Origin: Chinchilla lanigera
Taxonomy: Eukaryota > Chordata > Mammalia > Rodentia > Chinchillidae
Direction: 5' to 3'
DNA length: 64,000 nucleotides
NCBI RefSeq assembly: GCF_000276665.1
Contig: NW_004955436.1
Span: 20,939,371 to 21,003,370, forward strand
The notes under the pieces are model-generated. The model saw nothing but the letters and a program-made list of their open reading frames with translations, searched no databases and was not told where the DNA came from. How positions within the stretch are numbered: position 1 is the first letter of the stretch; every line of letters begins with the position of its first letter. Positions 62,851 to 64,000 of this stretch are shown one piece after another. The position numbers were made by a program, and so were the translations under genes.

Positions 62851-64000
62851 GGTGTGTGTGCATGTGTAAGAAGCTATATGTGTTGGTGTTGCCTGGCAGC
62901 CCTCATGTGTTTGAAGTGTTTGCCACTGCTTTACTTCATGCTTCCTCCAGGGACCCCTGAGCTTCTGTGTCCTGCCAAAAGGGAAAATCAGAGCATCAGA
63001 AGTTCAGTCCTTATACATTCCATCTCACTTCCAACTCTACTTCTGAGAAAATTGCAGAATTTGAAATCATATCGCTGCAGGATTCGTTGTTTGGCCCAGG
63101 TGCAGTGGTTTGCCCTCGGACTTGTCTCAGGGCCGATCAGCGTGAACGCTTCCTGTTTTTGTTTAGTTATGTGAAATGATGGTGCAGCTAGAAAGAATGT
63201 CTGACACTAGAAACTTACAAGAGAGAGACTGAATCATCCTCTTATTCACGTTAGTGCTTTGGGTTGTGTTCAAGAATGAATGAATTTGCTATTTGAGCGC
63301 TTCTTAGTGTTAGACGTGATGTTAATTATCTGGAGGTGCAAAGTGGAATACAATGGGAGAGAGAAGACAAAGGAGAGGAGGCAAAGCCTGGCCAGTGCAG
63401 CGCCTTGTATACTTGTACAGATGTGTGGATTCTGTAGACTGCGGCGCCCGGGGCACTTCCTCTTTGAGGGGGTCCTGTCTTAGCTGATTAAAGAAGCAGC
63501 ACTAGGAAGCCAGTGCCAGGAAGTGGGGACGCTGCCAGTCACAGGCACAAAGGCAGTGCATGGCGTCATGTGTGCTGGGGACACGGTGCCAGGTGGCTGC
63601 TGCCAGGTGACCTACAGAGTGGGCAGTAGCATGGAGAGCTTTGCACTCATGGGAGAGTGGGAGAGTTTGGCCCCAGCCCGTAGAATTGCCCAAGAAGGGC
63701 ATGGGGAGTCGACTGAATTAATAGATAAATCTGCAGAATGCTAAATGAATAGGTATTTTTAAAAAATCTACCATAATGGTTGCTGTGGGACTTCATATAG
63801 TTTTGTTGTTTAGAGGTTTTATGATGACGGTTGCTGAAATTAATTAATCATAGCCTGTAACAGATGGAAATGAGACAGTCCTAATACTTCCGCGTCTGCA
63901 GGGACGAAGTGATTTGATTGTCAAAGGAGGAGGAAGGCGCAGGCCCTTGGCAGCCTCTCCGGGCCCTCAGCATGCGCGGGCTGGGTTTGTAGGTGGCCCC
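62851..64000. other. unique sequence to window end
   Basis: No SINE or exon recognised. Two short GT-rich runs sit near 62855. A faint L2-like phrase lies near 63280. CpGs rise slightly in the last 50 bases. Confidence 0.35.

Overview
This window looks like mammalian, specifically rodent, nuclear DNA. It is packed with short interspersed elements of two rodent families: 7SL-derived B1, and tRNA-Ala-derived ID, including fused B1-dID composites. Fragments of LINE-1, L2, MIR, Tigger and Charlie DNA transposons and ERV LTRs complete the picture. There are no dense open reading frames, operons or ribosome binding sites. Most B1 copies carry an internal 29-bp duplication, and B1-dID composites sit beside free ID elements. 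The squirrel-type ID and the murid B2 and B4 families are not apparent. From general knowledge of rodent SINE distribution I infer a non-murid rodent; a beaver-like (castorid) genome is plausible but unproven.

I find no protein-coding exon that I can assign to a known gene. The open reading frames that exist lie in SINE tails, LINE fragments, simple repeats or GC-rich non-coding DNA. The window is best read as intergenic or intronic DNA. One weak exon candidate ends at a good splice donor at 14314/14315. Two CpG-rich segments are the best promoter candidates: a clear orphan CpG island at about 5341-5880 and a weaker one at about 60190-60490. The latter is followed by a CTCF-like motif at 60681.

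Layout. 1-5.3 kb: old L1, L2, MIR, B1 and ID fragments. 5.3-5.9 kb: CpG island, followed by a repeat-poor stretch to 7.4 kb. 7.5-27.7 kb: SINE-dense, with nested insertions, several perfect target-site duplications (TSDs), an ID dimer, L1 3' ends, a GT microsatellite and a long pyrimidine microsatellite. 27.7-35.8 kb: almost SINE-free and partly AT-rich, with an L1 tail at 29.7 kb and an old L1 at 33.5-34.1 kb; this is the best territory for conserved non-coding elements. 35.8-48.7 kb: nested SINEs, a minus-strand L1 split by a 100-N assembly gap, an ERV1-like LTR, an L2 pair, a complete solo MaLR LTR with TSD, and a Tigger copy. 48.7-56 kb: mostly unique with a few SINEs and a probable MaLR LTR remnant. 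56-60 kb: SINE and L1 debris. 60-64 kb: CpG-rich then unique, with one nested SINE cluster.

Terms used below. Strand is the strand of the element's sense sequence, with its A-rich tail at the 3' end. 'Dup form' means a B1 with the internal 29-bp duplication. All family assignments were made by eye from remembered family features, and boundaries are approximate unless a TSD fixes them.
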